NCBI GenBank assembly: GCA_022453515.1
Contig: JAJNNY010000002.1
Location: 434,001-498,000 of the forward strand
DNA length: 64,000 nt
Source of the DNA: Astrocystis sublimbata
Lineage: Eukaryota; Ascomycota; Sordariomycetes; Xylariales; Xylariaceae
Direction: 5' to 3'
The position numbers and the translations under genes are program-made. The notes beneath the pieces were generated by a model. The model saw only the letters and a program-made list of their open reading frames with translations, had not been told where the DNA came from and did no database searches. Positions 1-11,977 of the stretch are shown here, one piece after another (position 1 is the stretch's first letter; each line of letters begins with the position of its first letter).

Positions 1-94
1 GTTAAGCTATATCAGTTCGAGAACGACATCCACTCGACTGAATATCCTTTCCATCGTAGATCAAAGGGCAACATCATCATCCGCGAGTGCAGAG

Positions 95-595
95 ATGGCA
101 AAATACTACGGTGTGCGTAAGGGTCGGGTTCCGGGAGTCTACGAGAATTGGAACAAAGGAGATGGGCTACTACAGGCGTTATTGCAGAATCCGACGGCTC
201 CAGATGCGGAAGAAAGGTACTGGTGCCTTGGGGATCGTGCAGCAGCAGCTCTCGAGGACTACATGAGTCGTGTGCACCTGAATAACATAAATAACGTTGG
301 CTGCAAGACAGAACTAGGTGATGTAGATGTCAAAGAGGATCGGTACGCGGACTCTGGAGCCCCAGGTCATGACTGCGAAGTTAGCTCGATTCACAAAATA
401 GAGTCCAATCGCCCATCGTCACCTCCACCCGTCAAGAAAAAGTTCGTCGCCAGCCCCATTGCGTTAGCAGCCGTTGAGGTTCCATCCAGAAGTCAATGCG
501 GAACGAAACGAGATCTGGGCGACCTGATGCAGGGTCGAGATTCTCCTGAGAAAGAGGCCACCTCGTCAATCTTTCACAAATTACACCAAACGTGA
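95..595 (+). CDS. Small protein with an RNase H1 N-terminal-like start, function unknown
   Basis: This intronless 166-codon frame runs from an ATG at 95 to a TGA. The first 20 residues (KYYGVRKGRVPGVYENW) match the opening strand of the RNase H1 N-terminal RNA:DNA-hybrid-binding domain (PF01693 family), where K-Y-Y-x-V-R-x-G-R-x-P-G-x-Y is the hallmark. The usual continuation (a conserved G and a K/R-S/A-F step about 15 residues later) is not seen, so the domain is degenerate or cut short. The rest is low-complexity with a Ser/Pro-rich stretch followed by KKK. No RNase H catalytic domain follows. Fungi carry many small proteins with this half-domain, but I cannot assign a role. It is a real gene only if transcribed; the family resemblance in the correct frame after an ATG is the main support. 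Confidence 0.45.
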   Translation: MAKYYGVRKGRVPGVYENWNKGDGLLQALLQNPTAPDAEERYWCLGDRAAAALEDYMSRVHLNNINNVGCKTELGDVDVKEDRYADSGAPGHDCEVSSIHKIESNRPSSPPPVKKKFVASPIALAAVEVPSRSQCGTKRDLGDLMQGRDSPEKEATSSIFHKLHQT

Positions 596-1162
596 CCATC
601 ACAGGACGGCGAGGGTAGAGTCACTAAGGTTCCCGTCTGTAGCGACTGCACTCCAAAGCGTGTTGATGAATGCCACGAGAAGTTGTATCGTTATATCAAC
701 CGTGAAGGCTGTACGTAATAGTAGATCAACCGGCAGGTTACCTAGGTACATGGGCCACCACGCAAGACATGTAGAAATTGTATAATCCTTTTCGACGGAG
801 TGCCGAGTTGGAAATGGGTTGGTAATCTACAATTCTACACTATAAAAAGGCATGTTCAGCCAAGTAGTAGTGGTGGTGCTTTTTTAGGCCCCTATTTCCC
901 AATAATGGATTGCTCAGCCGGATCCGAGGAGCAAGCCATGCCTAAGGAAAAAAAATAGTACACTTGATGAACCGTCCGGAGTGGTAGCAAGAACTTTTGC
1001 CTTTCCATGCAGAAACCCGCCAACCCCCTAAAGCGCGTCATACACGCGCTGCTCTTAGACATACCCGAGAACAGAATATCCACCGTCCTGGCGGAATTTC
1101 CCAAATGCTCGCCTGTGTTTCCACCCGTAGTTACCTCTCCGTTTTGGCGACAGTTTAGACAC
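596..1162. other. Intergenic, no gene seen
   Basis: This stretch lies between the small RNase H1-like ORF and the 3' end of def1. It probably contains the def1 3' UTR on the minus strand. A palindromic TACCTAGGTA-type motif sits near 739-748. No convincing ORF was seen. Confidence 0.6.
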
Positions 1163-4100
1163 CTAGTGGTAATTGCCGCCCCACCCTCCTTGGTGGCCTT
1201 GTCGTCCCTGGTAATAGCTTCCGAAGCTCTGATTGGCGTTGTAGCTACCATATGGGGTATTTCCATGGCCTTGGTTGCTGGAACCACCGAGCCCATAGCC
1301 GCCGGTTCCTGTCTGGCCACCATGAAGGCCCTGAGAGAGATGACTCGGGTAGCCGCCATAACCACCCATACTCTGTTGGGTAGATTGAGGAGGCGGCAGA
1401 CCAGACGTGGCGGGCGAGGCATTAGTAGTGGAGCCAGGACGTGCTGCGGCCGCAAGGGGGCTGGGACCGCCAGCAGCCTTCGAATCTCCGTAAGGCTTGA
1501 GGTCATCGTTGCCGCTACCCGGAGTTGCGGTAGGTGCATTTCCAGCGTTGTACGCTTGACCACCTTGCGAGGGGAAGCCTGCACCTCGGCCATAAGAATC
1601 GTGCACCGCACCTCCAAATCCGCCGCCACCAAGAGCAGCAGGAGCTCCGGATTGCTGAGCGGAACCACCACGGCCATACTCGTTGATGCCAGAAGTCAGA
1701 CCAGTTTCTCGGCTGCTGATCGAGGATTGACCAAAACCAGCGGTAGCCGCGCTAGAGCCATGATCAAAGGGGCCTTGAGGTGACATGCCATACTGATGGC
1801 CTTGACCATACAGACCGCCTTTGCCGTAAGGACCGCCGCCATACCCGCCTTGGCCATACCCGCCATATGGCTGGCTCATGTACTGAGCATAGTAAGGACT
1901 TGTGTAATATGGGTGTTGCTGATAAGGGTAAGATGGCTGCTGTTGATGTATGTTCGATTGGGGCTGAGTGCCCTGAGCGGATACTTGCTGCTGGCTCTGA
2001 CCGACCGGGTTCGGGGTGTTATGGCCGCTGTTGTGGGCATCGGCAGACGTAGCGCCGGGATAGCGGGACTGCTGGGAACCGCTCTGAGGATACTGATTCA
2101 AGTTATCAGTTTGAGAGGCATTGTAAGCGCCGTATTGACGACTCGTGGCGTTCGGTTCCCCATGATTCTGTCCGCCTTGTTGCTGGCCATATGCATAGTA
2201 TCCGCCGTACGTGTTTCGGCTCTGTTGATCGGCATTGTAGTAAGAGGAATAATCGTTGGGTCCAGAGCTAAAGGCACCGGCGGCCTGGGGTCCTGGAGCT
2301 TGGGATGTGGTAGTCGGAAAGCTATCAAAGCCCGCCGAAGTAGAGACTGGCTGTTGAGTGAATGTGTCGTAGGGTTTCTGGGGAAAGCCAGCTGGCTCGT
2401 GGCTGCTACCCTGGGGGAATCGCCCGTAGGGCGCATTGCTAGACGGTGCCTGAGGTGCTACAGGATGGTTAGCTTGTTGCTGATATATGGTGGGATACGT
2501 GGACATACGCTGAGCTGTTGATGACGCAGGACCAGTGGGTGGCGCTACTGGGGTCGCTGCTGCTCGTTAGCTAGGCTGCACCATACCATTAGGAGCACGG
2601 GAACAAACCTCCTGTGACAGGAGCCGAAGGCTGCGATGTCGGAATCTTTTGCGTTGAGGCGAGGGATTCGGGAACGGCTGCGGGTTGCGCGATGGGCGGA
2701 AGGGACGCTCGAGGCGCTGCTGGAGATTCAGCAGGGGGCTGAGTTCGTGTTTCGGGGTCCTCACGATCGCCGTCGATGTCATCCTCGGCACCGTTCAAGC
2801 TAAAGGCACCAAACTGAACTGCAGCACGATCGACTTCGCGGTTCCCAGGCATGCGAACAGCCTCTTCCTGTTCCAGCAAGCGGCGCTGGTAGCTGGGCGT
2901 ACGGGCAGCCGGGCGCTCTGTCGCCTTCAGTGCAGAAGCCACGTAGCCGCTGGCGGCCTGGCGGCCAGCCTGGTGTTGGGCGTGCGAAGCGGAGAGAGGG
3001 GTCACGGCGGCACTTTGCTGCTGCTGCGGTTGGCGAATATCCCACGAGTCAGCGGTTGTGCTGGCTGCTGTAGCGGTTGCAGGGGGGTTCGACGTGTCAG
3101 GGAGCAGGTCAAGGTTCATCTTGGTAAGATCATCCTCAGATGGAGGCAAAGCGACCTCAGGTTCAACAATCTTGGCGTCTGCAGAGACTGATGGCTCAAC
3201 CGGTGCCTCGACTGGTGTTGGCGTTTCTTCAGCTTTCGATTCCGGCTCAGGCTCGGACACAGCAGGGTCAGCAGAAGGCAGGGGTTCGAGGGGTTCGGCA
3301 GGCTTGGGCACAGGGGCCTCTTTCGGCTTGGGAGCAACTTTCGGGGTGGTCGATTGCCTTAGCATGCTGGCCCAGGTCTTGGGAGCAGCTTGGGTAGTGG
3401 CGGGTTTGGGGGCAGATTCAGTGGTGGTAGAAGAGGGAGCGAGCGGGGTGTTGTTAGTAGTGGAGTCGACGACGGCAGTGGAAGTTGCGTTACTCCAGTC
3501 ATTCGACGAGGGAGATTCATCGGCAGATATCGCGCTACCCCATGCGGAAGCTTCGTCGGTCGGGACTGACAACTGGCCATCTTTGGTTCGGTGACCGTTG
3601 GTGGTCGTGTGAGCAGCGCCCCGTCCGCGGCCGGCTCCACGAGCTCTCTCGTTGCCGCGAGCTCCACGCCCGCGAGCACCGTCCGAGCGGCCACCGCGGG
3701 CAGGTCTGTTAGCACCGGTTGACTCCGCGGGTCCAGTCGAGGAGTTATCAGGCTTCGCCTTGGGTCGAGCGGCAGGTTTCTTTGTCTTGGAAACCTCACC
3801 CACTGGGAGATCGTGCCTGCGGTCAGGCTCCGGGTCAGCACGGGTGAACACACAGCGAGCCGCTCGAGGTTAAGAATCGAGCTCAACAATAGGTAAGTAG
3901 GGAAGACGTACCATCAGCAATTCGGGTAGCAGTGAGTTCGACGTCACCGTCGGTTTCCTTGAGAGCGTAGAGGATGTCGGCATCAGACCAGTCCTCGAAA
4001 AGTTCCTTGATCAGCCCAAGCTTATCGCCGTGCTGCTTCCTTAGCTGGGCGATGTCGCCGTCGTCATCGACTGCAGGTGATTCGAAGGCGGTGGTCTTAT

Positions 4101-4215
4101 CACCATTGGCCCGTCGTGCGGTTGTGTTGCGACCGCCGAAGCCTCCTCTGCCGCCTCGGCCACCACCCCGACCCCTGGTCGTTGGGTTTTGAGTTCTGGA
4201 TTGTACTTCGGTCAT
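1163..4215 (-). CDS. def1: RNA polymerase II degradation factor 1 (Def1), three exons, apparent one-base frame break
   Basis: Exons on the minus strand are 4215-3912, 3816-2609 and 2547-1163, with introns of 95 and 61 nt, giving about 965 aa. The N-terminus has an RG-rich segment, then a CUE-like ubiquitin-binding domain at about residues 50-100 (LIKELFEDWSDADILYAL). Acidic, Pro/Ala-rich disorder follows, then a long Gln/Gly/Tyr-rich C-terminal region. This order is that of Def1, which helps ubiquitylate and remove RNA polymerase II stalled at DNA damage. Intron 2 (donor GTTTGT, acceptor CCCCAG, GCTAAC branch) keeps frame. Intron 1 (GTACGT donor at 3911, CAG acceptor at 3817) does not: the frame after it would read TISQWV..., while the long exon reads GEVSKTKK, one base out of step. 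A weak donor GTCTTC at 3907 would restore frame. Otherwise a G is missing from the run near 3803. Confidence 0.85.
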
Positions 4216-6314
4216 TGTTTATGTTGTGGTGAGGATGTGGAGTTGTATGAGTATAGCCCTTCTAACGAAGGGAGACGATAGTGGGCAGTAGCAAACCGGA
4301 GCACCAGTACACGCGTGGACCAGCGTCAGATTCACACGGCAGGAGATGGCTCGGGGGCGGGGGTAGACGGAGTCGCTGCTGCGAGGTCAATATCGGAGCA
4401 GGTAGAATGTAGGTAGGTATAACTGCAGAGTGCGTTGCGAAGGTTAGCAGCGAGGCTCGACCAAAGCGGGCCAGGGAGGGCGACGGGAACGCGAACGAGA
4501 AGGAGAACAAGAACGGGCGAAAGTGAAGTGAATGGGGGACAAAAAGGATGGAGATCAGACAGGGCAGCAAGAGCAAGAGCAAAAGCAGCCGAAGCAGCAG
4601 CAGCAGCAGGGCCACGAGACCAGGGGACCGGCAGACAGGGTGAGGTCAGCACGGTGGATGGTGGAACTGTGTCGCCTTGGTACCGACTGACGGACCGCGC
4701 TCACTACGAGTACCTACTCGCTCATTGACTACCTGGCGAGCCCTGCGTGAACTGACTGACTGACTGGCTGACTGACTGACTTTTACGAGCCTCGACGAGT
4801 GGCTGCAAGGAGTGGGAACTAACCAATTGTGAACGAGCAAGGGTCGTCATACGCTGTGCGAGGGTGCGAGGATACGTAGAGTCCTCAGCGACGCGGCGCA
4901 ACAATATGCTCTTGTGCGTTCCTGTGCGTTGTTGTCCTTGTTCTCGGGGCGGTTGTTGTGGTGTGTGGTGTGTGGAGGAATGGATGATGGTGGCAAGAGC
5001 AAGGTTGTGACGATTCAGGGCCAGTCAGAACGCAACCCGGGCAAGACGCAAGCTTGCAGGCTCGCAGCGTCCAGAGAACGGCCTAGCTGTCGCTGCTAGT
5101 CGTTGTTTGGTCACGCTTGTCAGGCAGGCCGAGCAGGCTTTTGCTGCAAGCGGTACCGAAGGGGTATGGATGGGTATCTCCTGCGTGGGGCCGGTTTGGC
5201 TGCTTAGCTCGAGGCTGTGAGCTCGGACTGGTACGTACTGTGTACATATACCACCTACATTACCTCAGGGCACCTTAGGTATGTACTTAAGTACCTACTC
5301 CCGTCTAGGCACCTCCTAGAGAGGCTCAGACCAGCTCGCCAGGTGCTGGCGGGCGAGGCGGGCACGCGCTCTGGCTCAGGCCTCTAGGTTTGCAGGGTAC
5401 TATCCCGGGCCCCGAATGTTCTGAGCATGTACCTACATGTAGGTATCTACAGCAGCACTACCTCTTTCCCTGGTAAGGGCAGGGGGGCAGGCATTGCAAA
5501 ACCTGGGGCTGGCTGGGCTTGGACTGGCCAGTGGCAGGGGCCGCTCAACAGCAAAAACACCGAGCAATTGGTCCATGTAGCTGAGGCACCGTGGTCCATA
5601 CTTTGTAACAAGGAATATTCAGGCGTCAGGATGCCAGGAGGATGCCCATGCCCACCTTGAGCAGACGACTTATCCCTGACCCCATCTCAGGTACCTAGGT
5701 AAGCTTTAATTTCCACCTAGCACGGGTACATTCAGTACAGGTAACTAGGTAGGTAGGTATCTACCAACTGGGACTCGAGACGGCCCGCAGTCTATGCCCA
5801 CAACCTTGGAGAACTTTAAAATGTCCATACCGTGGACAGGGAGGCAGGTATGAACTTACTTCCAAGGTTAGTATGTACAAAGAAGCTTACCTCCTAGAGG
5901 GTGGCCTATTGTGTGAATGATGCGCAAACAGACACGATATTACCGGCTTACGTAAACTTTGAGTTGACTATTGCAGGGGTCTGGGGGCCAATGGTCAGTC
6001 ACGTGGCTGTCTGGTTCAGTGGGGACAGGCATCCAATTAACACGGGGGCCGGGGTAGGCAAAGGTACCGTAAGGTCGTCCATCACACGATGACCTCAAGA
6101 CGACATCCTCGCCATCTCCTCTGCCCCTACTTCAGACACCAAAATCAGTCAGAATCAGTCAGAATCAGCCTCTGCTGGCTGTGGAAGCCGAGACGTCTAC
6201 GATAATAACAGCAGAAACGACGACAACGCCTTGTCCTATGAGAGACAAGCAGGAGCCCGTCCCATCGGTGATAGCTTTCTGTCACGTCATTGCCATTGCG
6301 TCGTAGCATTCACC
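4216..6314. other. Long intergenic region, divergent promoters
   Basis: These 2.1 kb separate def1 (minus) from the next gene (plus), so they hold both promoters and probably a long def1 5' leader. Simple repeats include CTGA units at 4751-4780 and TAGGTACC-type palindromes near 5278, 5691 and 5745. Short open frames here have no recognisable protein features and I do not call them. Confidence 0.6.
4751..4780. repeat. CTGA microsatellite
   Basis: About seven imperfect copies of the tetranucleotide CTGA lie upstream of def1, within its likely 5' leader or promoter. Confidence 0.8.
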
Positions 6315-7550
6315 ATGGTTGTCCGCACGCCTCCCCTCAGCTCCTTGAAGACGGGCTTTCTGCCGCAGATCCATCATCCTCTGCCACTAAACCGGCGCGA
6401 GTCTCAGCACCTTCTCGAGTCCATAACCACGTCTTTCCGCAAGAACCTCGACCGCGAGCATCCGTGGAACGCGGGCGAGCCATCGATAAACACCCCAGCG
6501 AGCTCAAGATCCGTGCCCGCTGAGCAACTGCGGACAAGCAACCATCGCCCGACCGATCGCCATCTCCGCGCAATTCTATCCAATCCTCTCTTCGCCCATA
6601 ACGCCGACACTCCTTTACCTACTACCACATCCAAGCCTTTCGATGTCTTCGACTCGGCCGTCGCCAAAGGCCTGATGACCACACGCCGTGCTGCTGGTTT
6701 CTTGGCTACTGTCCGATCACAGCTCACAGCAGAATCTCCCGATAACCTTCGCCAGCGGATGGGTGCCTCAGGCGCAGCACTCCTAGTTGTGCGATGGCTC
6801 CGCTCGTCTGGGCAGGAAAATGATCTTGATTTCCTCGGCAATCCTGCTCTTCTCGGTCTCCTGGTACCCTTCATGTATGCCGAGAACATGCAGGAGGTAG
6901 CATGGACATGGTTGGCGCAATTGGCTGCCCGAGCCACCAAATTGGAGTACAAGGAGACGCCTGGCAAGGCCAATGCTCAAGCATTGTCCAGACTCATGTC
7001 CGCCATCATCAAGGAAAACAGCGTATCGAACACGCAGACCCAAATTAGCCTGGATGGGTCTTTTGCGGCCTTGGCAAAGGCCAACGCCATGCTGCCTCGT
7101 AGGGATCTGGCTGCTATAGCTGCTGTGAGAAATAATTGGGCGCAGCTCTCGTGGATCTCTACCGTTGATGCACTGGGACGGCCCAGGCCATCTGTCCCGC
7201 TTTTCGAGGATTTTGTAGAATTGGGGCGGCCATTGAATCTTCCGCTCGATCTAGCACATCTAGATCTACATCATCCAACTATGCCCACCCACTCGACCGC
7301 GATCGAGTACCTTCGTCTTCGGCAGAAGATCGCTGAAGATGTACCTAACATGAAGCCACGGGCTCAACAACGAATCTTGTGCCTAGTATTAGATGCAGCT
7401 GAGAGGCTGAAACGAACTGGTCAGCTTACCGAAGCGCCTTGGCTGGAACGACTTAGGAACACCATTTACGAGAGACTCAATCTGGGTATTTTAAATACCC
7501 AGATTGGTGCCTCCTTGGACTCTAACCTGCCAATTCAAAGAGGTCTCTGA
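6315..7550 (+). CDS. Conserved fungal protein of unknown function
   Basis: The start is the ATG at 6315 in CACCATGG context; the frame is open further upstream only from a non-ATG codon. The single exon gives 411 aa. The N-terminus is basic with few acidic residues (MVVRTPPLSSLKTGF), which could be a mitochondrial presequence. The central part is predicted helical, with motifs such as LRAILSNPLFAHN and FDVFDSAVAKGLMTTRRAAGFL. That style is seen in fungal-specific proteins, but I cannot tie it to a named family. There are no membrane segments or catalytic signatures. Codon use and the unbroken length support a real gene. A mitochondrial gene-expression factor is possible but is only a guess from the N-terminus. 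Confidence 0.8.
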   Translation: MVVRTPPLSSLKTGFLPQIHHPLPLNRRESQHLLESITTSFRKNLDREHPWNAGEPSINTPASSRSVPAEQLRTSNHRPTDRHLRAILSNPLFAHNADTPLPTTTSKPFDVFDSAVAKGLMTTRRAAGFLATVRSQLTAESPDNLRQRMGASGAALLVVRWLRSSGQENDLDFLGNPALLGLLVPFMYAENMQEVAWTWLAQLAARATKLEYKETPGKANAQALSRLMSAIIKENSVSNTQTQISLDGSFAALAKANAMLPRRDLAAIAAVRNNWAQLSWISTVDALGRPRPSVPLFEDFVELGRPLNLPLDLAHLDLHHPTMPTHSTAIEYLRLRQKIAEDVPNMKPRAQQRILCLVLDAAERLKRTGQLTEAPWLERLRNTIYERLNLGILNTQIGASLDSNLPIQRGL

Positions 7551-7951
7551 CCACTGTCTTGCATCTAACTCATCATTTAGGCGTTAAGTTCATGGGAATA
7601 CCTGCATGCGTTTGGCGTTTAGGCTTCGGTGTCATGGGATGTATATTCGCGTTTTTATGAACAATTTGATACGTTGCAACGAGCTGAAAATATCGAATAT
7701 ATCGAACTTCCATGCACCCCGGTTTCGTTCGATTTACTGTGAAAGTCCGGGATATCGAAGGACCAGTGGTCACAACGCTATCAGTGAAATGACCAAAAGA
7801 CCATAAATGTTTCACTTGGATACTCCCTGGGACATGCGCGCATGAGATGTGAGTTCAGGAATACATGGTCATAAACTGTCATTACTCGTTTATACTATTA
7901 CACGAAGGAATTGGTGCCCCTTTCATCCCACGAGAACTACCTGATTCAAAT
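7551..7951. other. Convergent intergenic spacer
   Basis: This holds the 3' flanks of the plus-strand unknown gene and the minus-strand kelch gene. No ORF or RNA gene was recognised. Confidence 0.6.
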
Positions 7952-10638
7952 TCATGAATCCTCCAACCCGTTTACAACGCGCAACGCCCGCCTAGGTCCC
8001 AGCACAACACTGAAGAAGTTGGGTTCCCTCCCAAGGAGAGCCTCTACACTTCTACCACTCGCCGTGCTGCGTGTCGCACTGCTTTTCGATCTGTCGAGGC
8101 CGCCACCACCAACACCCAGAGAATTCCTATCCTCAGATGGACGGGGCCATCCTCCGTGCATGGACCCGATTCCCGACCCGGGACTAGGCTCATTGCTGCT
8201 GCCCATAAAACTATGCTCGCCGGGTTGCAGCTGGCCAACCCACGCATAGTGCTCCGCGTTGCCGTCGCTCGTGCCGCCTCCACTGCTGGAGCCGCGCGTG
8301 TTCGGGTCCTTCTTGTGTATTTTCTCGCTGACGGCTGCTGCAGCTGTGGCTGCGCCTCCTCCATAATCCGAGCCCTCATCGCCGTAGGCGGTATTAGCGA
8401 CGGCCATGTGACTCTTGTAAGCCCGCACTTGACGGCGCCAGAGCCAGGCGCAGAAGCCCAGATATATGGCCGTAAGGCCTGCCAGGCCAGCAACGACCCC
8501 CGCAGCGATGGTCCCGCCAGGGTCCGCTTTGCTGCCACCGCCAAAATTTCCGCTCGCCGGGTTTGTCACAGTCGCTGTGGACCCAGATCCTGTCGCCGTC
8601 ACGGTGATGACTGGAGGAACCCCGGTCTTGAATGGCCCGTCCGTCGCGGGTCCAGAGGCAGGCTGTGTCGCTGTGGCTCCGCCGTCCGAGTTACCACCAA
8701 TCACGGATTGCACAGCATCAGGGACTTGGTAGCCATGACTGCCTGCAAGAACTGTATTGTCCGCATTCTCATCGGCCGGGTGGTCCGCCGCATTGAACTT
8801 TGACTGCCAGGCCAGCTTAGACGCATCGAATACAAATACGCCTGGGTTTTCGCATTGGATGCTCTCGTCCACGTATCCGCCAACAACAACGAGTTGTCCG
8901 TCCCGCGCTGCGCAAGAGTGTCCTGCACGTCCGGGGGGCTCGTTATCGGATGGCACGTCAACTTTGATCCATGTGAACGATGGAACTGTCAAGATCCAGA
9001 CGTCGTTGTACTGCTTCTGTTCGCCGACTGGCAGGAGGTTCTGTCCACCGTACATGTAGATGTTGAAGGAGCTTGCGTCGGGTGCCGTGAAGACAACGGC
9101 GCATGGGTTCACGCGCACCCCCGGCTTTTCGTCGCCAGCTGTCTCCTGGTGATACCATTGGCTGCTGGCAATGTCGTATACATCGATGGTAGTCATTGAC
9201 GAGAAAGCGTCCGTGGAATCGTGATCGCCGACAACACCACCGCCCAGGCCGAGTAGAATGCCACCTGGACCCCAACCGGGAACGTAGATAAGAACCCCGT
9301 CCGCACGTTCAGTGAATCCGTCTTGGTTCTGTTCCCCAGCCCATGTGATGTTGCGGTAAGCGCCGCTGTCAGGCGCGCCAGAGTTGTGCAGGGAGTCGAT
9401 CTGCACATTCGAGTACCCGGGGTGAGTGAACTCGAGAAGACTCTTCAGGTAAACACGGGGAATTTGGTTCGACCACCCTGGCGTGGTTCCCCAATCTAGA
9501 TGACCGCCGAAGTACCAGCTTAGACCAAGCTCAGGGACAGATACTCCGGCTCCTTCTGCCGCGCGCTGCACTGGCGCACCTCCTGCGTCGGAATACTCGC
9601 CAGCAGACGTTTTGGGATTTTCGAGTTCCGTCCAGGTCTTCGAAGCTATGTCGTACATCCATGTGGACACAGGCGACGGATCAGTGGACGGAAAGTCAAA
9701 TTCGCCTCCATATAGGAACAGATGCTCGAAGTCGTTCCAGAGATATCCTAGCGACACGGCTGGCGCACCATCGGGTTGGGGCATCGCACTTATAGAGGGT
9801 GAGCTGACATCCCATGATTTCGTAAGGTCCAGCGTCATAAAGTCGTTGTCTATTCGAGGTCAGCGCCAAATTCTGCTTTGTAGAACATATCATTTACGTA
9901 CTCCACGAACTAGTCGTCTGGTCAACAGTTGCGTTTGCACGACCGCCATAGTAGTAAAGTGTCCCGTTTAGAACAGCGCCTGTTATTGTTAGTGTATTTT
10001 TCTTCATGTATGTGGCACCGGGTATGTTTACTTTGACCAGCCCATCTTTTGCACACGTCCGTTGGACTGTCTGCACGTTTCTCCGAAACAGGCCTGACAA
10101 GTGGTTCTCGAATCACACCTGCATCTGCACCGTTCATCGCCACCTTGGAATGGCCATTATTAAAGCCTATGGCAGGAATGACAACCGCAATGAGCAAGGC
10201 GATCAGAGTGACTTTGTGCAGGCCCGCAACTGACGTGAAACGTGCAGTCGCAGATGAGTCGATCTGCGGTCGCCTTTCCGGCATCAACTTCGACAGCCAC
10301 CGGGGTTGATCCTGTCCTGGTACCTCTCCAACGGTGTGTCTTCGTTCATATATCGGTGTTATCGGTTCTCGCGGGGGCGTCGTAGTCTCGGCATCTCGTA
10401 TTTCCTCACATGGTGTAGCAATTGCAGCATCGGTGTCGTCTCCATCAAGTCCCAGCCCAACCTCTCGAAAGACCGACTTCCTCCCTTTCTGGATATTGCC
10501 ACTCATGGGGAATACCCCAAATCTGGAGCCCTCATGCAGTCTATCCGCAGTAACCTGGGAGTTGAAACGCGGCCGTTGGAGAGCTGGACGCTGCGGGCTT
10601 GTCTCCGGGGTGCTATGGCGAGGTCGTTGGGATGTCAT
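7952..10638 (-). CDS. Kelch-repeat membrane protein with two transmembrane segments
   Basis: Exons are 10638-10032, 9979-9902 and 9849-7952, giving 860 aa; both introns are 52 nt with clear GT-AG ends. The start is the first ATG (10638); the frame extends upstream only from GTG. Order: about 140 residues of Ser/Pro/Arg-rich disorder, a hydrophobic segment at about 142-159 (VTLIALLIAVVIPAIGF), a kelch-type beta-propeller at about 200-570 with recurrent YGG, FGG and MYGG blades and W-positions, a Thr/Gly-rich linker, a second TM at about 677-699 followed by WRRQ, and a Gly/Ser-rich tail. The conserved propeller entry (DVCKRW, then LNGTLYYYGGRA) is typical of fungal extracellular kelch proteins. 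Inferred topology: propeller outside or luminal, both termini cytosolic. Partner and role are unknown. Many fungal relatives have a signal peptide instead of the N-terminal anchor. Confidence 0.85.
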
Positions 10639-11977
10639 CACAGTTATTATTGGCGGTATATACACAAGGAAGTATAAGGCATTTCTGAGTTTTCGTTGGG
10701 TTGTACTTCATTAGATGCAAAAAGGTGGGAAGAGAGGGACGGCATGAAGACAACCGATGACAGCGAAGTGTAGGATTATCTACGAGTACACACGCTACGG
10801 GCTTGCTATGCAAGGGTTTATAGGCTGTCGACCGCTCGGCCGGGTTTTGTAGACTGTTTGCCACTCTTCCTCTCCTGCCGTCGCAATTATGGCATCAGCC
10901 TAGTGTACAATGTATAAGAGATCAGCAGTCGAACAACGATGCTGCCCTATGGTTGGGCTCTGTTCAGAGATTCCAGCCGAGCAGCTAGGCGAGCTGGGCT
11001 GTACAGTAACTGCTAACGCATTGCCATCCTCGCCATCGAAGACTTTGTGACAGGGAATGAGCTGGGCCCTGGCTCACTACATCATCGTCCCAAACACAAT
11101 GGATGGTTCAATGCTCATGGGCCCATGGGGTGCGGCGAGGCAGCGCCCATAAAGGACGAGGTTCTTTGAGGCGGTATGCGAAGGAAAAGAGGACGTTGCC
11201 GGCCGGTCTTGGGGAGTTGGGTCTCAGCATATGACATCTTTTTAGTCATCCCTCCCAAGCATCTTGATCTTGGTTTTCTTTTGGCATCCGGCCCGCCATG
11301 GTTGGGTATGGAGTGAGCACCATATCTGCCTGCCCATTCAGGTTGAGCAATTGAGATTACCCCAGACTAGCAAGCAATAGCCCCTTGTCCTTGTTTCGCT
11401 CCCATGCGGTCGGTCAATTCCCGTTTCAGGACTGCTCCGTCGAAACTCCCCCGATATGATTGGAGTGCAGAGTGGTGATCGTTGTAGAATGACGACAGTG
11501 AGACCCAATCTGGTTTTGCAGTCTGCCCGGGGCAAAGTCTCCGTGAGACTACAGTACATACTAGTATGCATCGCATCGACCAAAAGAGTGTTGGCAAGAC
11601 GTCACCGAGTACCTAGGTACCTGATAGGCCTACTCCACCATGGTGTGCGTGCTCAGACGCAAGCACAGCCACAACTCGGTTACTGCGCCACTATTTCACG
11701 TAAAAGCCTCGAACAGCCACAATTTGCGAGGGGCAGGAGTTAGGAGAGCCACATTCTATGTCGTGAGGACGTCTAATTCCCTACGTTGCTCTACCTTATG
11801 TTTTTATTATCCGCAGTCATTAGCAATCACACTACTAGGTATCAATGCAGTTTGGAAAACGATCTCGATGGTGCCATGTTGCTGTACCCTTTACGTTACC
11901 ATACATGCAGCCAACTGTAATCAGACACAGGCTTAGCCTGTATATCGCCCTTGCACCCATCCATATTGTTCACACCG
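10639..11977. other. Intergenic, no gene seen
   Basis: This stretch combines the promoter of the kelch gene with the 3' flank of the dehydrogenase gene. A TACCTAGGTACC palindrome sits near 11610. Short frames show no domain features. Confidence 0.6.

Noticed and set aside
1007..1783. Open frame opposite the def1 C-terminal exon
   Set aside because: It is the antisense shadow of the Gln/Gly/Tyr-rich def1 exon; composition follows from the sense codons and there are no domain features.
5427..5660. Small plus-strand ORF in the def1 upstream region
   Set aside because: It has no domain, no splice-linked partner and lies among TACCTAGG-type repeats; most likely chance.
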